Positions 8,196-17,327 of a DNA stretch of 64,000 nucleotides are shown in pieces. The translations under genes and the position numbers were made by a program. The number at the start of each line of letters is the position of its first letter. Position 1 is the first letter of the stretch. The notes under the pieces are model-generated. The model was given only the letters and a program-made list of their open reading frames with translations, did not search any database and had not been told where the DNA came from. Origin of the DNA: Pandoraea terrigena (GTDB lineage: Bacteria; Pseudomonadota; Gammaproteobacteria; Burkholderiales; Burkholderiaceae); NCBI RefSeq assembly GCF_902459705.1, contig NZ_CABPRU010000004.1:1-64000 (forward strand). Reading direction: 5' to 3'.

Positions 8196-9612
8196 CGCGC
8201 GCCTCCTCGGGAATGGCCGCGACGTTCTCGTCGAACAGCATCGGCGCAATCGGAATCGGTTTGATCGGCGCCTGCGCCCGCAGACGCCCGACTTGCGCAA
8301 GCGTCTGCCCGCGCGCCTGCGCCAGCAGATGGCAAGCCGCCTCGCCGCACATGCGGCCCTGGCAGCGCCCCATGCCAACACGCGTAAGCGCCTTGAGCCG
8401 GTTGATTTCGGTCACGCCGTCATCGCGCACGCAGTCACGCAGCGTGCGCGCGTCGACCTCCTCGCATCGGCATACGAGCATGTCGTCCGGCCAGCGCGCC
8501 GACGGATTGTCGGGCAACGCAAACGCCTGCTCGATCCCCACGCGAAAGCGTTCGATGCGCGCGAGCTTGCGTTCGATGACGTTGACGTCGGGCGCGTCAG
8601 GCATCGACGTTGCGGCGATGCCGAGATCGTCGAGCAAGGCGAGCGCCGCACGACGGCCGGCAAGTTCCGCCGCGTCCGCGCCGGCGATGCCCGCGCCGTC
8701 CCCCGCCAGATAAATACCGGATTGCGAGCTGCGGCCGGCCGCGTCGCGCTCAGGCAACCAGCAACGATTGAGGACATCGAAGACGAATCGGCACCCGGCC
8801 AGATCGGCCAGTTGCGTCTCGGGACGCAGACCGAAGCCCAGCCCCACCGCGCTGCAGGCGAGCGTGTGTTCGCGGCCGCCGCGGTGCCAGCGAATCGCGC
8901 GTACCCCCACGCTGCCATCGATGCCGTCGAGCGTCACGCCCTGCTCGACTCGCACCCCATGTGCGCGCAGCCAACCCACGTAATAGAGCCCCTTGGCGAG
9001 CGTGGCCGGCTGATTCAGCAGACGCGGCGCGGCCTTCGCCTGACGCGCGAACGTGCTCGTGTCGAGCACGGCGGCCACGTTTGCGCCCGCTTTCGCATAC
9101 TGGTACGCCACGAGATACAGCAACGGCCCAGTGCCTGCGAACACCACTTGTTCGCCAATCGCACACCCCTGCGCCTTGAGCGCCACCTGCGCGCCGCCCA
9201 GCGTGTACACGCCCGGCAGTGTCCAGCCCGGTAGCGGCAGGACGCGATCGGTCGCGCCGCTGGCAATGATCAGATGCGTGAACGGCACCGGCATTTCACG
9301 GCCGTCGTGCATCGTATGCAGACGCCCCGGATCACAGGCCCACACAAGCGTCTCCGGCCGGTAATCGACCTGCGGCAACAGTGCGGCCATCGTGCGGTGG
9401 ATCGCATCGGCCTTGGCCGCTTCGAAGCCATACAGGGCTTGCTTGGACCGCGTGAAGCCTGCGCCGGCCGGCGGCTGACGATAGATCTGCCCGCCCCAGC
9501 GCATGTTTTCGTCGAGCACGACCGGACGCTGGCCCGCAGCGACCAGTGTCTGCGCGGCGCGAATGCCCGCAGGACCGGCCCCGACGATCACGATCTGCAC
9601 GCGCTCAGGCAT
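8188..9612 (-). CDS. FAD/[2Fe-2S] oxidoreductase subunit (HcnB/OoxA-like)
   Basis: A 474-residue pyridine-nucleotide-disulfide-type flavoprotein. ATG 9612 follows a strong GGAGG site and gives an N-terminal dinucleotide fold (IVIVGAGPAGIRAA); a second fold lies near the middle (VVFAGTGPLLYLVA). The C-terminal about 90 residues are a BFD-like [2Fe-2S] domain with C-R-C and G-R-C-Q-G-R-M-C motifs. It overlaps both flanking genes by 8 bases. Together they form a membrane-linked or soluble three-component dehydrogenase that should pass electrons from an amine substrate to the respiratory chain. Confidence 0.87.
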   Translation of the reverse strand: MPERVQIVIVGAGPAGIRAAQTLVAAGQRPVVLDENMRWGGQIYRQPPAGAGFTRSKQALYGFEAAKADAIHRTMAALLPQVDYRPETLVWACDPGRLHTMHDGREMPVPFTHLIIASGATDRVLPLPGWTLPGVYTLGGAQVALKAQGCAIGEQVVFAGTGPLLYLVAYQYAKAGANVAAVLDTSTFARQAKAAPRLLNQPATLAKGLYYVGWLRAHGVRVEQGVTLDGIDGSVGVRAIRWHRGGREHTLACSAVGLGFGLRPETQLADLAGCRFVFDVLNRCWLPERDAAGRSSQSGIYLAGDGAGIAGADAAELAGRRAALALLDDLGIAATSMPDAPDVNVIERKLARIERFRVGIEQAFALPDNPSARWPDDMLVCRCEEVDARTLRDCVRDDGVTEINRLKALTRVGMGRCQGRMCGEAACHLLAQARGQTLAQVGRLRAQAPIKPIPIAPMLFDENVAAIPEEARDE

Positions 9613-10000
9613 GGGAGCCTCCGTGCGCGGCGCCGGCATCGGCCGCGCGCGTGAGAATTCGCATACCGGCCTGCACCGGCGTCGAGCAGGCGCGCAGACG
9701 CACGAGTTGTGCGTCGCCCGCGGCGCCGGACGCTGCCTCGCAGCGCACCCAGCAGTCCTGGCATGCACCGATCAGGCAGAAGCCCGCGCGCGGCGTGCCG
9801 CTGAATTCGCTGATACGCACATGCCGCTGGTGCGTGAGGATGGCCGTGAGCAGGGTGTCGCCCGCGAGCGCCTGCACCGGCTGGCCGTCGAGATAAAAGG
9901 TGACGAGCGCTCGCGCCGTCTCGACCAGACGCACCAGTTGCGGATGGCCCGGCGCGCCGGCATCTTGCGAGTCGCGCAAAGCATGGGAAGCATGAGACAT
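9605..10000 (-). CDS. (2Fe-2S)-binding small subunit (HcnA/OoxC-like)
   Basis: A 131-residue protein with a Fer2-type fold covering roughly residues 28-110. The ligands C-L-I-G-A-C-Q-D-C and a later Cys are visible. About 25 polar residues precede the domain. Such proteins are the gamma subunit of HcnABC, opine oxidase and D-hydroxyproline dehydrogenase and relay electrons between the two flavoprotein subunits. It overlaps the flavoprotein gene downstream by 8 bases, so the subunits are probably made in stoichiometric amounts. Confidence 0.85.
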   Translation of the reverse strand: MSHASHALRDSQDAGAPGHPQLVRLVETARALVTFYLDGQPVQALAGDTLLTAILTHQRHVRISEFSGTPRAGFCLIGACQDCWVRCEAASGAAGDAQLVRLRACSTPVQAGMRILTRAADAGAAHGGSHA

Positions 10001-10023
10001 GGAATTCGTCCTCGGGCGCGCGT

Positions 10024-10818
10024 TCAATGCTGGCCGATCAGGATGCGGTTCAGGCCGTAGACACGGTCGAGCAGCAGCATCGCGCCCAGCGTCACGGCAA
10101 TGACCAGCGCCGAGACGGACGCCATCATCGGGTCGATCGATTCGGTCGCGTACATATACATGCGCACGGGCAGCGTGACCGTCTGCGGCGACGTGATGAA
10201 AACCGACATCGTCAGTTCGTCGAAACTGTTGATGAACGCGAGCAGCCAGCCGCCGGTAATGCCCGGCAGGATCATCGGCATGGTCACGCGGCGGAAAGTG
10301 GTCCATGCGCCCGCGCCGAGCGACGCCGCCGCATGCTCGACACTACGGTCGAGGCCGCTGATCGCCGCCAGCACGAGGCGCATGATGAACGGCGTCACGA
10401 CGATCATGTGCGCGAGCGTGAGCGCCGCGAACGACCCGCTCACACCGAGCATGGCGAAAAAGCGCAGCAGCGCGATGCCGAGCACGAGGCCCGGGATCAC
10501 CAGCGGCGAGAGCAGCAAACCGTTGAGGAAGTTACGCCCCGGAAAGCGCGTGCGGCCGATGGCCAGGGCGGCGGGCAAGGCGATCGCGAGCGAGAGCGTC
10601 GCCGACAGGAACGCCAGCTTCAGGCTCGTGAAGAACGACGCGATGAAGTCGGGGTAGTCGAGAATCGCGCGGAACCAGCGCAGCGACACGCCGCGCGTGG
10701 GCAGCGAGAGCGTTTGCTCGGGCGTGAACGCGACCAGCACGACGATGATCATCGGTGCGAGGACGAAGAGGATGACGAGCGTATGGAACGCGAGCGCCAG
10801 GGGACTGTTTTTACGCAT
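10024..10818 (-). CDS. ABC transporter permease (PotC-like)
   Basis: A 264-residue inner-membrane permease with about six membrane segments. The cytoplasmic loop that docks to the ATPase is seen at about residues 165-195 (EHAAASLGAGAWTTFRRVTMP, the EAA loop). It pairs with the permease encoded just upstream. The 42-base spacing and shared direction make it part of the same operon. Confidence 0.9.
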   Translation of the reverse strand: MRKNSPLALAFHTLVILFVLAPMIIVVLVAFTPEQTLSLPTRGVSLRWFRAILDYPDFIASFFTSLKLAFLSATLSLAIALPAALAIGRTRFPGRNFLNGLLLSPLVIPGLVLGIALLRFFAMLGVSGSFAALTLAHMIVVTPFIMRLVLAAISGLDRSVEHAAASLGAGAWTTFRRVTMPMILPGITGGWLLAFINSFDELTMSVFITSPQTVTLPVRMYMYATESIDPMMASVSALVIAVTLGAMLLLDRVYGLNRILIGQH

Positions 10819-10860
10819 GATGACGAGTGGGTTCTGTTCTGCGGGAGACGCGTCCTGGCC

Positions 10861-11766
10861 TTAGCCCATGCTGCGCGAGTAGCGGCGATCGAGCAGTCGG
10901 TAGTACGTCAACATCACGATCAGGTTCGCCGCGAGCAGCAGCACGGCGATGGTCGCGCCTAGCGGCCAGTTCAACGAACTCAGGAACTGGTCGTACACGG
11001 CGGTCGCGGCGACCTTGAGGCGGCGTCCGCCCAGCAGGCTCGGAATCGCGAACGCGCTCGCCGACAGGCCGAACACCATCAAGCTGCCCGACAGAATGCC
11101 CGGCACCAGTTGCGGCAGCACAATGCGGCGCAGCGTCGTGGCCGGCGACGCCATCAGCGACAGCGCGGCGTTCTCCGTTTGCGGATCGAGCCGCTGGAGC
11201 GACGTCCACACGGGAATCACCATGAACGGCAGCATCACGTGCACGAGCGCGACGATGATCGCGAAGTTGGTGTACTCCAGCTTGTACGGGCCCATGCCGA
11301 GCGCGGCAAACGTCTGATTGATCAAGCCGCCGGAGCTGAGCAGCATGCTCCAGCCAAAAGCCCGCACCACGATCGACACAAGCAGCGGCGAGAGAATCAC
11401 CAGCAAGAAGAGCGAGCGCCACGGGTCGCCCATGCGCGAGAGCACATACGCTTCGAACGTGCCCACCACGGCGCACACCGCCGTGACGGTGAGCGAGATG
11501 CCGAACGTGCGCAGGAAGATCGTATGGAAGTACGCGTCGAACAGCACCTCGGCGTAGTTATGGAACTGGAACGCCGCGATCGGACCGCTCGACGGATCGA
11601 ACTGGTAGAAGGTGAGCGCGAGCGTCATGAGCAGCGGAATGAGCACCAGCGCCACGAACAGCAGCATGGCCGGAGCGCTCATCAACCACATCGGCAGATA
11701 CGCGTGCCAGGGGGCACGGGTCGCGGGCGCGGTTTCGGGGCCGGCCGCTTGCAATGTCTCAGCCAT
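10861..11766 (-). CDS. ABC transporter permease (PotB-like)
   Basis: A 301-residue permease with a polar N-terminus of about 25 residues followed by six membrane segments. The EAA-type loop reads ENAALSLMASPATTLRRIVLP. It overlaps the ATPase gene by 8 bases, so expression is coupled. Family members import polyamines, opines or related cationic solutes. Confidence 0.9.
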   Translation of the reverse strand: MAETLQAAGPETAPATRAPWHAYLPMWLMSAPAMLLFVALVLIPLLMTLALTFYQFDPSSGPIAAFQFHNYAEVLFDAYFHTIFLRTFGISLTVTAVCAVVGTFEAYVLSRMGDPWRSLFLLVILSPLLVSIVVRAFGWSMLLSSGGLINQTFAALGMGPYKLEYTNFAIIVALVHVMLPFMVIPVWTSLQRLDPQTENAALSLMASPATTLRRIVLPQLVPGILSGSLMVFGLSASAFAIPSLLGGRRLKVAATAVYDQFLSSLNWPLGATIAVLLLAANLIVMLTYYRLLDRRYSRSMG

Positions 11767-12859
11767 GGGCGTGCTCTCCCGCGTTCGGCGTGATGAGGCG
11801 CACGGCCTCGGCCTGCCAGTCGAGACCGACCGGGGCGCCTTCGCTGAGTGGCTCGCCCCCTTCGTTCTGGCAGCACACGAGCACTTCGCCCAGCGGACTG
11901 TCCACGCGGTACAGCCATTGGCTGCCGAGGAAGAAGCGGCTCGTCACCGTGGCCGACATCCGGCCGTCGGCCGGCGCGCACAGACGAACCTTTTCGGGAC
12001 GCAGGCACAGTGTGACTGCATCGCCCACCGCCATGCCGCGCTCGCGCGGCGAGAGATCGGACAGCCGCGCGCGCTGGGTCAGTTGCGGGCTTAGCTCGAC
12101 ATGTAGATGCTCGTCATCGCGCGCTGCCACACGGCCGGCCAGCATGTTGGCCTTGCCGATGAATTGCGAGACGAACGGCGTTTGCGGACGCTCGTAGGCG
12201 CGGTACGGCGTATCGACCTGGGTGATGCGCCCGGCCTCCATCACCACGACGCGATCGCTGATCGACAGCGCTTCGGATTGATCGTGCGTGACCATGATCG
12301 TGGTCGTGCCGATTTTGCGCTGGATGGCGCGCAACTCGAACTGCATGTCTTCGCGCAGCTTGGCGTCGAGGTTGGACATCGGTTCGTCGAGCAGGAGCAC
12401 GGGCGGGGCAATCACGACCGCGCGAGCGATCGCCACGCGTTGACGCTGACCGCCGGAGAGTTCGCGCGGAAAGCGATGACCGAGCGCGTCGAGGCGCACG
12501 AGGGCAAGCACTTCGCGGATGCGCGCCTGGCGCTCGGCCTTGTCGATGCCGCGCATCTCCAGGCCGAAGCCGACGTTATCGGCCACCGTCATGTGCGGGA
12601 ACAGCGCGTAGCTCTGGAACACGATGCCCAGCCCCCGCTTGTTCGGACGCATGTGCGTGATATCGCGTCCGTCGAGCGTAATCCGCCCGGACGTCGTTTC
12701 GACAAAGCCCGCGATCATCTGCAATGTGGTGGTCTTGCCGCAGCCCGACGGGCCGAGCAGCGAGACGAACTCGCCCTTCTCCACCGAGAGATTGACGTTC
12801 GAGACGGCATTCAGCTCGCCGAACGTCTTGGAAACATCCGTCAACGTCAGAAAAGACAT
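11759..12859 (-). CDS. ABC transporter ATPase (PotA-like)
   Basis: A 366-residue ATP-binding subunit. ATG 12859 is used, because an upstream extension to 12943 would add unrelated residues. Walker A is GPSGCGKTT, the signature is LSGGQRQRVAIARA, Walker B is VLLLDEP and the H-loop follows in VTHDQSEAL. The C-terminal 120 residues form TOBE-like domains typical of polyamine-type importers. It is the first gene of the operon; its upstream region carries one of two matching IclR-type operator candidates. Confidence 0.92.
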   Translation of the reverse strand: MSFLTLTDVSKTFGELNAVSNVNLSVEKGEFVSLLGPSGCGKTTTLQMIAGFVETTSGRITLDGRDITHMRPNKRGLGIVFQSYALFPHMTVADNVGFGLEMRGIDKAERQARIREVLALVRLDALGHRFPRELSGGQRQRVAIARAVVIAPPVLLLDEPMSNLDAKLREDMQFELRAIQRKIGTTTIMVTHDQSEALSISDRVVVMEAGRITQVDTPYRAYERPQTPFVSQFIGKANMLAGRVAARDDEHLHVELSPQLTQRARLSDLSPRERGMAVGDAVTLCLRPEKVRLCAPADGRMSATVTSRFFLGSQWLYRVDSPLGEVLVCCQNEGGEPLSEGAPVGLDWQAEAVRLITPNAGEHAHG

Positions 12860-12975
12860 GGTTACGACCTTTGGGCACGTATGCGCCGCAAGAAATGCAA
12901 TTGCATCGAACAGTAGCGAGCCAAATTGCCTGCCGCAAGACAACGATTCCGTGAAATGAGATAAATATTCATAAT

Positions 12976-12998
12976 ATTTTGTTTGATGGAATATTTAG
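12976..12998. promoter_or_regulatory. Candidate IclR operator, site A
   Basis: TTTGTTTGATGGAATATTT here matches the site at 13127-13147 at 17 of 20 aligned positions, in the same orientation. It lies about 120 bases before the ATPase gene and about 160 before the iclR gene. The AT-rich setting between divergent genes supports an operator or UP-element role; assignment to the adjacent IclR protein is inference. Confidence 0.5.
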
Positions 12999-13126
12999 TG
13001 AATGAACACACGAATTTATTTCGCGTCACCGCCTCGGGATAATCCCTAACAACCCGTGAATATTGATTGTTTTCGCGATCCTTGGTCGATCGCGACAGTT
13101 TTCAAGCAGTATCGGCTTAGGCTAGT

Positions 13127-13150
13127 ATTTCGTTTGACGGAATATTCGAG
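13127..13150. promoter_or_regulatory. Candidate IclR operator, site B (autoregulation)
   Basis: TTTCGTTTGACGGAATATTC, with the palindromic core GAATATTC at 13140-13147. It ends about 10 bases before the iclR start, so binding here should block iclR transcription. The three differences from site A are all T-to-C changes. Confidence 0.5.
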
Positions 13151-13156
13151 ACACTG

Positions 13157-14026
13157 ATGAACACCATCGATTCACCCCGTACGTTGACGTCGCCGACACA
13201 GGAAGCGGCGGGCGCGGGTATTCTCCAACGTACCTTTGCCGTCATCCGCGCGTTGGGCGACGCCAAGCCCGAGGGCGAGCGCGTGACCCACATCGCCAAG
13301 GCCGTCGGCCTCAGTCAGGCGACGGTGCACCGGATTCTGCATGCGCTCATCGCCGAGCAAGTGGTAGAACAGGACGAGACGTCCAAGCTCTACCGGCTGA
13401 GCATCGACTTCTTCGCGATGGCTGCCCAGGCCGGCAACCCGAGCGGCATGCGCACGCTGTGCCGTCCGTCGTTGCTGCGGCTGTGCGCAAGCCTCGGCGA
13501 CACCATCTTCCTGCTGGTGCGCAGCAGTTTCGACGCCGTGTGCCTCGACATGTGCGAAGGGCCCTTCCCGATCCGGTCGTTTACCGGCGACATCGGCGGG
13601 CGTGTGGCGCTGGGCGTCGGCCAGGGGAGCCTCGCGATTCTCGCCTTCCTGCCGGACGCCGAGCGCGAGGAGATCATTCGTTTTAACGTGCCGCGTCTAC
13701 GCGGGTATGGCGTGCTCGACGAGGTCTATTTGCGCACCGAGATCGAGCGCGTGCGTCAATTGGGTTACGCGGGCAGCAACAGCGGCGTACTCGACGGCAT
13801 GGCCGGGGTCGCCGTGCCGGTGTTCGATCGCACGGGGCACGCGGTGGCCGCCCTGAGCGTGGGCACGCTGGCCGCGCGTCTGTCGCAGGATCGCCTGCCG
13901 ACGGTGGTGGAATTGCTGCGGCGTCAAGCCGAGCTGATCGGCCCGCAGACCAATCCGTTCGACGTCGCCATGCGCCGGCCGATGCACGGCCTCACGCGGG
14001 CGCTGACGACCGAGCCGCTGGCGTGA
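13157..14026 (+). CDS. IclR family transcriptional regulator
   Basis: A 289-residue regulator with a winged helix-turn-helix at about residues 25-85 (VTHIAKAVGLSQATVHRILHAL) and a C-terminal ligand-binding domain. It is divergent from the transporter-dehydrogenase operon, so it most likely senses the imported compound or a catabolite and controls both units through the matching sites in the 297-base gap. An OsmC-like gene follows 29 bases downstream in the same direction. Confidence 0.92.
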   Translation: MNTIDSPRTLTSPTQEAAGAGILQRTFAVIRALGDAKPEGERVTHIAKAVGLSQATVHRILHALIAEQVVEQDETSKLYRLSIDFFAMAAQAGNPSGMRTLCRPSLLRLCASLGDTIFLLVRSSFDAVCLDMCEGPFPIRSFTGDIGGRVALGVGQGSLAILAFLPDAEREEIIRFNVPRLRGYGVLDEVYLRTEIERVRQLGYAGSNSGVLDGMAGVAVPVFDRTGHAVAALSVGTLAARLSQDRLPTVVELLRRQAELIGPQTNPFDVAMRRPMHGLTRALTTEPLA

Positions 14027-14055
14027 CGCACGCCGGCCTAACAAGGAGACATTTC

Positions 14056-14532
14056 ATGGCATCAGGCGAACACCAGTACCGGATCGACGTCGAATGGATT
14101 GGCAATCAGGGCAGCGGCACGTCGGGCTATCGCGAGTACGGACGCAATCACGACATTCGCGCCGATGGCAAGCCGACGCTCCCCGGCTCCGCCGACCCCG
14201 CCTTTCGTGGCGACGCCGCGCGCTGGAATCCCGAAGACCTGCTGGTCGCGTCCGCGAGCGCGTGCCACAAGCTCTGGTACCTGCATCTGTGCGCCGAAGC
14301 GGGCGTGATCGTCGAGCGATACACCGACCATGCCCTCGGCACGATGATCGACACCGCGCAAGAAGGCCGCTTCACGCGCATCGTGCTGCGTCCGCATGTG
14401 ACGATCCGCGCGGGCAGCGACGCCGCGCTGGCGGCCGAGCTGCACCACCGGGCGCACGCCAGGTGTTACATCGCCAACTCGGTCAACTTCCCCATCGACT
14501 GCGAGCCGCGCATCGACGTGTTGCCTGACTGA
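14056..14532 (+). CDS. OsmC family peroxide-handling protein
   Basis: A 158-residue OsmC/Ohr-type protein preceded by an AAGGAGAC ribosome site. The two reactive cysteines are visible in SASACHKLWYLH and HARCYIANS, so it probably reduces peroxides. It may protect against hydrogen peroxide made by the flavin oxidases encoded in the divergent operon; that link is inference from position. It appears to be co-transcribed with iclR and converges with a GST gene. Confidence 0.85.
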   Translation: MASGEHQYRIDVEWIGNQGSGTSGYREYGRNHDIRADGKPTLPGSADPAFRGDAARWNPEDLLVASASACHKLWYLHLCAEAGVIVERYTDHALGTMIDTAQEGRFTRIVLRPHVTIRAGSDAALAAELHHRAHARCYIANSVNFPIDCEPRIDVLPD

Positions 14533-14575
14533 CGGCGTGGTGGGCTGATGGGCCGACCGTCCGATCGGCCGGCAA

Positions 14576-15214
14576 CTAGGCAGCGAGTTGCCTCGCCAGC
14601 TCGGCGTCGCGCTGCTGCGCCCGCACGAACGAGTCGCGGGCGCGGAAGCGTTCCACGTAGGCCGTCACGGCTGCGCTCGCCGGTACGAGCTTGAACTGGG
14701 TGAGGAAGTGCATCGCGTTGCCCCACAGGGCATCGGCCGCGGTGAACGACTCACCCAGCCACCACGGACCGGCGTCATGCGCCAGGTGCCGCTCAAGCGT
14801 CCACATGACGGAATCGTAGTCACCATACGGCGAGCGCGAGCGCTCTGCGCCATCGCGCCCCAGCGACTTGTCGACCACGGCCGGCTCCACACACGAGCCG
14901 TAGAACACCATCCAGCGCAGATAGGCACCACGACGCGGATCGCCCGGCATCGGCGCAAGCCTTTTCTCCGGATACAGTTCAGCGAGATACATGTAGACCG
15001 CTGCCTGCTCGGTGACGATCGTATCGCCATGACGGATGGCCGGCACCTTGCCCATCGGATTGACGTCCAGATATTCCGAGCCGCGTTGCTCGCCGGTGGC
15101 GAAACGCAGCAGATGAAGATCATGCTCGGCCTGCAGTTCGTCGAGCAGCACCAATACGCCTGAGGCGCGCGTATTGGGGGCGTGATAGAACGTGATGCGT
15201 CGGTCGGTCGTCAT
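14576..15214 (-). CDS. Glutathione S-transferase family protein
   Basis: A 212-residue protein starting at ATG 15214. The N-terminal thioredoxin-like domain contains the cis-Pro region (NPMGKVPAIRHGDTIVTEQAAVYMYLAE), and the helical domain follows. A catalytic Ser or Cys near residue 16 (PNTRASG) is likely. The substrate is not evident. The gene stands alone, convergent with osmC. Confidence 0.88.
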   Translation of the reverse strand: MTTDRRITFYHAPNTRASGVLVLLDELQAEHDLHLLRFATGEQRGSEYLDVNPMGKVPAIRHGDTIVTEQAAVYMYLAELYPEKRLAPMPGDPRRGAYLRWMVFYGSCVEPAVVDKSLGRDGAERSRSPYGDYDSVMWTLERHLAHDAGPWWLGESFTAADALWGNAMHFLTQFKLVPASAAVTAYVERFRARDSFVRAQQRDAELARQLAA

Positions 15215-15501
15215 GGGCGTGTCTCCAGTCCAGCGCCAGGCGGGAGCGGCGTGGATCAGTCCGGACAAGCGCCGGGCTACCGCCGTCGAATTACGGCAAA
15301 TGTTACTTCATCGCGTCCGGCGCTGGCGCACGGTTCCACCGGTCGCGTGCGAAGATAATGGGGGAAACGGTTCCCCGGGCGAGTCGCATTTGTGATTTGA
15401 TACGGCAGACAGCCTACCCATCGGTTTCTCGCTTTTTCCGCAGGCGGCCTTCGCCAGCCGCTGTTCTTGATTTTCATACTCGTCTATTGTTGGAGGCGGA
15501 C

Positions 15502-16629
15502 GTGCCAGGACTACTTCCCGATGTCGACCGCGAGGGGCTCCTCGAATATTCGGTCGTGTACACCGACCGATCCATCAATCACATGTCGCGGCGCTTTCAA
15601 GGCATCATGCGCGATATTTCCGACACGCTGAAAAAAGTCTACAACGCGAAGTCGGCGATCATTGTCCCGGGAAGCGGGACGTTTGGCATGGAAGCCGTTG
15701 CGCGCCAGTTCGCGACGAACCGGAAGTGCCTGACCATTCGCAATGGATGGTTCAGCTTCCGCTGGTCGCAGATATTCGACGCAGGCGGCATTCCGTTCGA
15801 ATCGACGGTCATGAAGGCGCGCCCCGTCGAACCCGGAAGGCAGGCAGCCTACGCGCCGGCCCCGATCGACGAGGTCGTGGCGGCGATCCGGGAACACAAG
15901 CCGGATCTGGTCTTCGCGCCGCATGTCGAAACCGCCTCCGGCATGATGCTGCCCGATGCCTATTTGCGCGCGGTGTCCGACGCGGTTCATGCCGTCGGTG
16001 GCATGCTCGTGCTGGATTGCATCGCGTCCGGCACGGTCTGGGTCGACATGCAGGCGTGTGGTGTCGATGTGCTGATCAGCGCACCGCAAAAGGGGTGGAG
16101 CGCGCCGCCGTGCTGCGCCATGGTCATGCTCAGCCCGCTCGCCCGAGAACGTATTGACGCCACCACGAGCACCAGCTTCGCCTGCGATCTGCGGCAATGG
16201 CTGCAGATCATGGAAGCTTATGAGAACGGTGGGTTCGCGTATCACGCCACGATGCCCACGGACAGTCTCGCGACACTGCGTGATGTCATGAAAGAGACCG
16301 AGGCCTACGGCTTCGACAAAGTGAAAGCGGAACAGCTTGAACTTGGCGCGCGCATTCGCTCGCTCCTGACGGCTCAAGGCTTCAAGAGCGTGGCGGCCGA
16401 AGGTTTCCAGGCACCGGGCGTCGTGGTCAGCTACACGGACGACGACGGCATACGATCCGGCAAGAAATTTGCCGATGCCGGCTTGCAGATCGCCCCCGGC
16501 GTTCCGCTTCGATGCGACGAGCCCGACGACTTCAAGACCTTCCGCATCGGATTATTCGGCCTGGACAAATTGCATGATGTCGACGGCGCGGTGGCCAGGT
16601 TCTCCAAGGCGTTGCAGAGTATCGTGTAG
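15502..16629 (+). CDS. Class V PLP aminotransferase (alanine/serine-glyoxylate type)
   Basis: A 375-residue fold-type I enzyme. The start is taken as GTG 15502 because TTGGAGGC lies just upstream and homologues of this family begin close to the LEYSVVYTDRSIN segment; an ATG at 15358 would add about 48 unrelated residues. The PLP-binding Asp is in VLDCIASGTVW and the Schiff-base Lys in ISAPQKGWS. It should transfer an amino group between a small amino acid and glyoxylate or pyruvate. A strong terminator follows, so it is monocistronic. Confidence 0.82.
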   Translation: MPGLLPDVDREGLLEYSVVYTDRSINHMSRRFQGIMRDISDTLKKVYNAKSAIIVPGSGTFGMEAVARQFATNRKCLTIRNGWFSFRWSQIFDAGGIPFESTVMKARPVEPGRQAAYAPAPIDEVVAAIREHKPDLVFAPHVETASGMMLPDAYLRAVSDAVHAVGGMLVLDCIASGTVWVDMQACGVDVLISAPQKGWSAPPCCAMVMLSPLARERIDATTSTSFACDLRQWLQIMEAYENGGFAYHATMPTDSLATLRDVMKETEAYGFDKVKAEQLELGARIRSLLTAQGFKSVAAEGFQAPGVVVSYTDDDGIRSGKKFADAGLQIAPGVPLRCDEPDDFKTFRIGLFGLDKLHDVDGAVARFSKALQSIV

Positions 16630-16645
16630 CGCGTTGGTCGGCGAG

Positions 16646-16675
16646 CGTGCTCGGCGCTTGTCCGAGCACGTTTTT
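16646..16675 (+). terminator. Intrinsic terminator of the aminotransferase gene
   Basis: A 9-bp stem CGTGCTCGG / CCGAGCACG with a 7-base loop, then five T residues, 16 bases after the stop codon at 16629. Confidence 0.85.
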
Positions 16676-16701
16676 CCAACGCGTGGCGACCCTGGACGGC
16701 G

Positions 16702-17193
16702 TTATTTCTTGCCGACGCTGCCGCCAACCACTTCAATCGCTGAAATATCCACGAGATTCGAAGGCATCCCGATGCCCGAATTGCGGAACATCCGCTTGTT
16801 TTGACGGGGGTAGTCGCAAACATCGTGGGGCAGTCGCTCTCCGACGACAATGCAACGCAAGACCTCGGAACCGGTATTCCTGATCGAATGCGCCAAACCG
16901 CCTTTCCGGTAACCGATGAAATCCCCCGGCCGGATGACAAATTCGTCGTCCCCGATCACAGCGGTCGCCGTTCCGCTCAATACAAAAATGCACTCATCTT
17001 CGTGATGATGGACGTGATACTCCGTCGTCTCTTGCCCCGGCTCAACTTCAATGATGTGAAATCCGAACCCGGTGAGCCCAGTCGCGTCACCCAGCGATTT
17101 GTTGGTACGTTTTGCGTTGGCGTTCCGGAAATGCGTTTTCCTGACGCCATCCATCTCGGCAATCGCTTCGCTTTTGATCAGGTACGTGCTCAT
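16702..17193 (-). CDS. Cupin domain protein
   Basis: A 163-residue single cupin. The metal-binding first motif is H-V-H-H-H-E-D-E and the second motif P-G-D-F-I-G-Y-R-K-G-G-L-A-H. The arrangement resembles small cupins that bind Mn, Fe or Zn and act on sugars or amino-acid derivatives, but the substrate is unknown. It converges with the aminotransferase gene and shares no obvious operon partner. Confidence 0.85.
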   Translation of the reverse strand: MSTYLIKSEAIAEMDGVRKTHFRNANAKRTNKSLGDATGLTGFGFHIIEVEPGQETTEYHVHHHEDECIFVLSGTATAVIGDDEFVIRPGDFIGYRKGGLAHSIRNTGSEVLRCIVVGERLPHDVCDYPRQNKRMFRNSGIGMPSNLVDISAIEVVGGSVGKK

Positions 17194-17327
17194 GGGTGTC
17201 GCGCCTCATTTTCGACGGTGGTGCCCTATTTTATTGGAAGTCGCGCCGCCGCCGGCGTGGCAACGTCGCTCACCGACCGTCGGCGTTGGCTCGCCCAGCC
17301 AACGGCGCCGCCGTATTGGCGGTTCCC

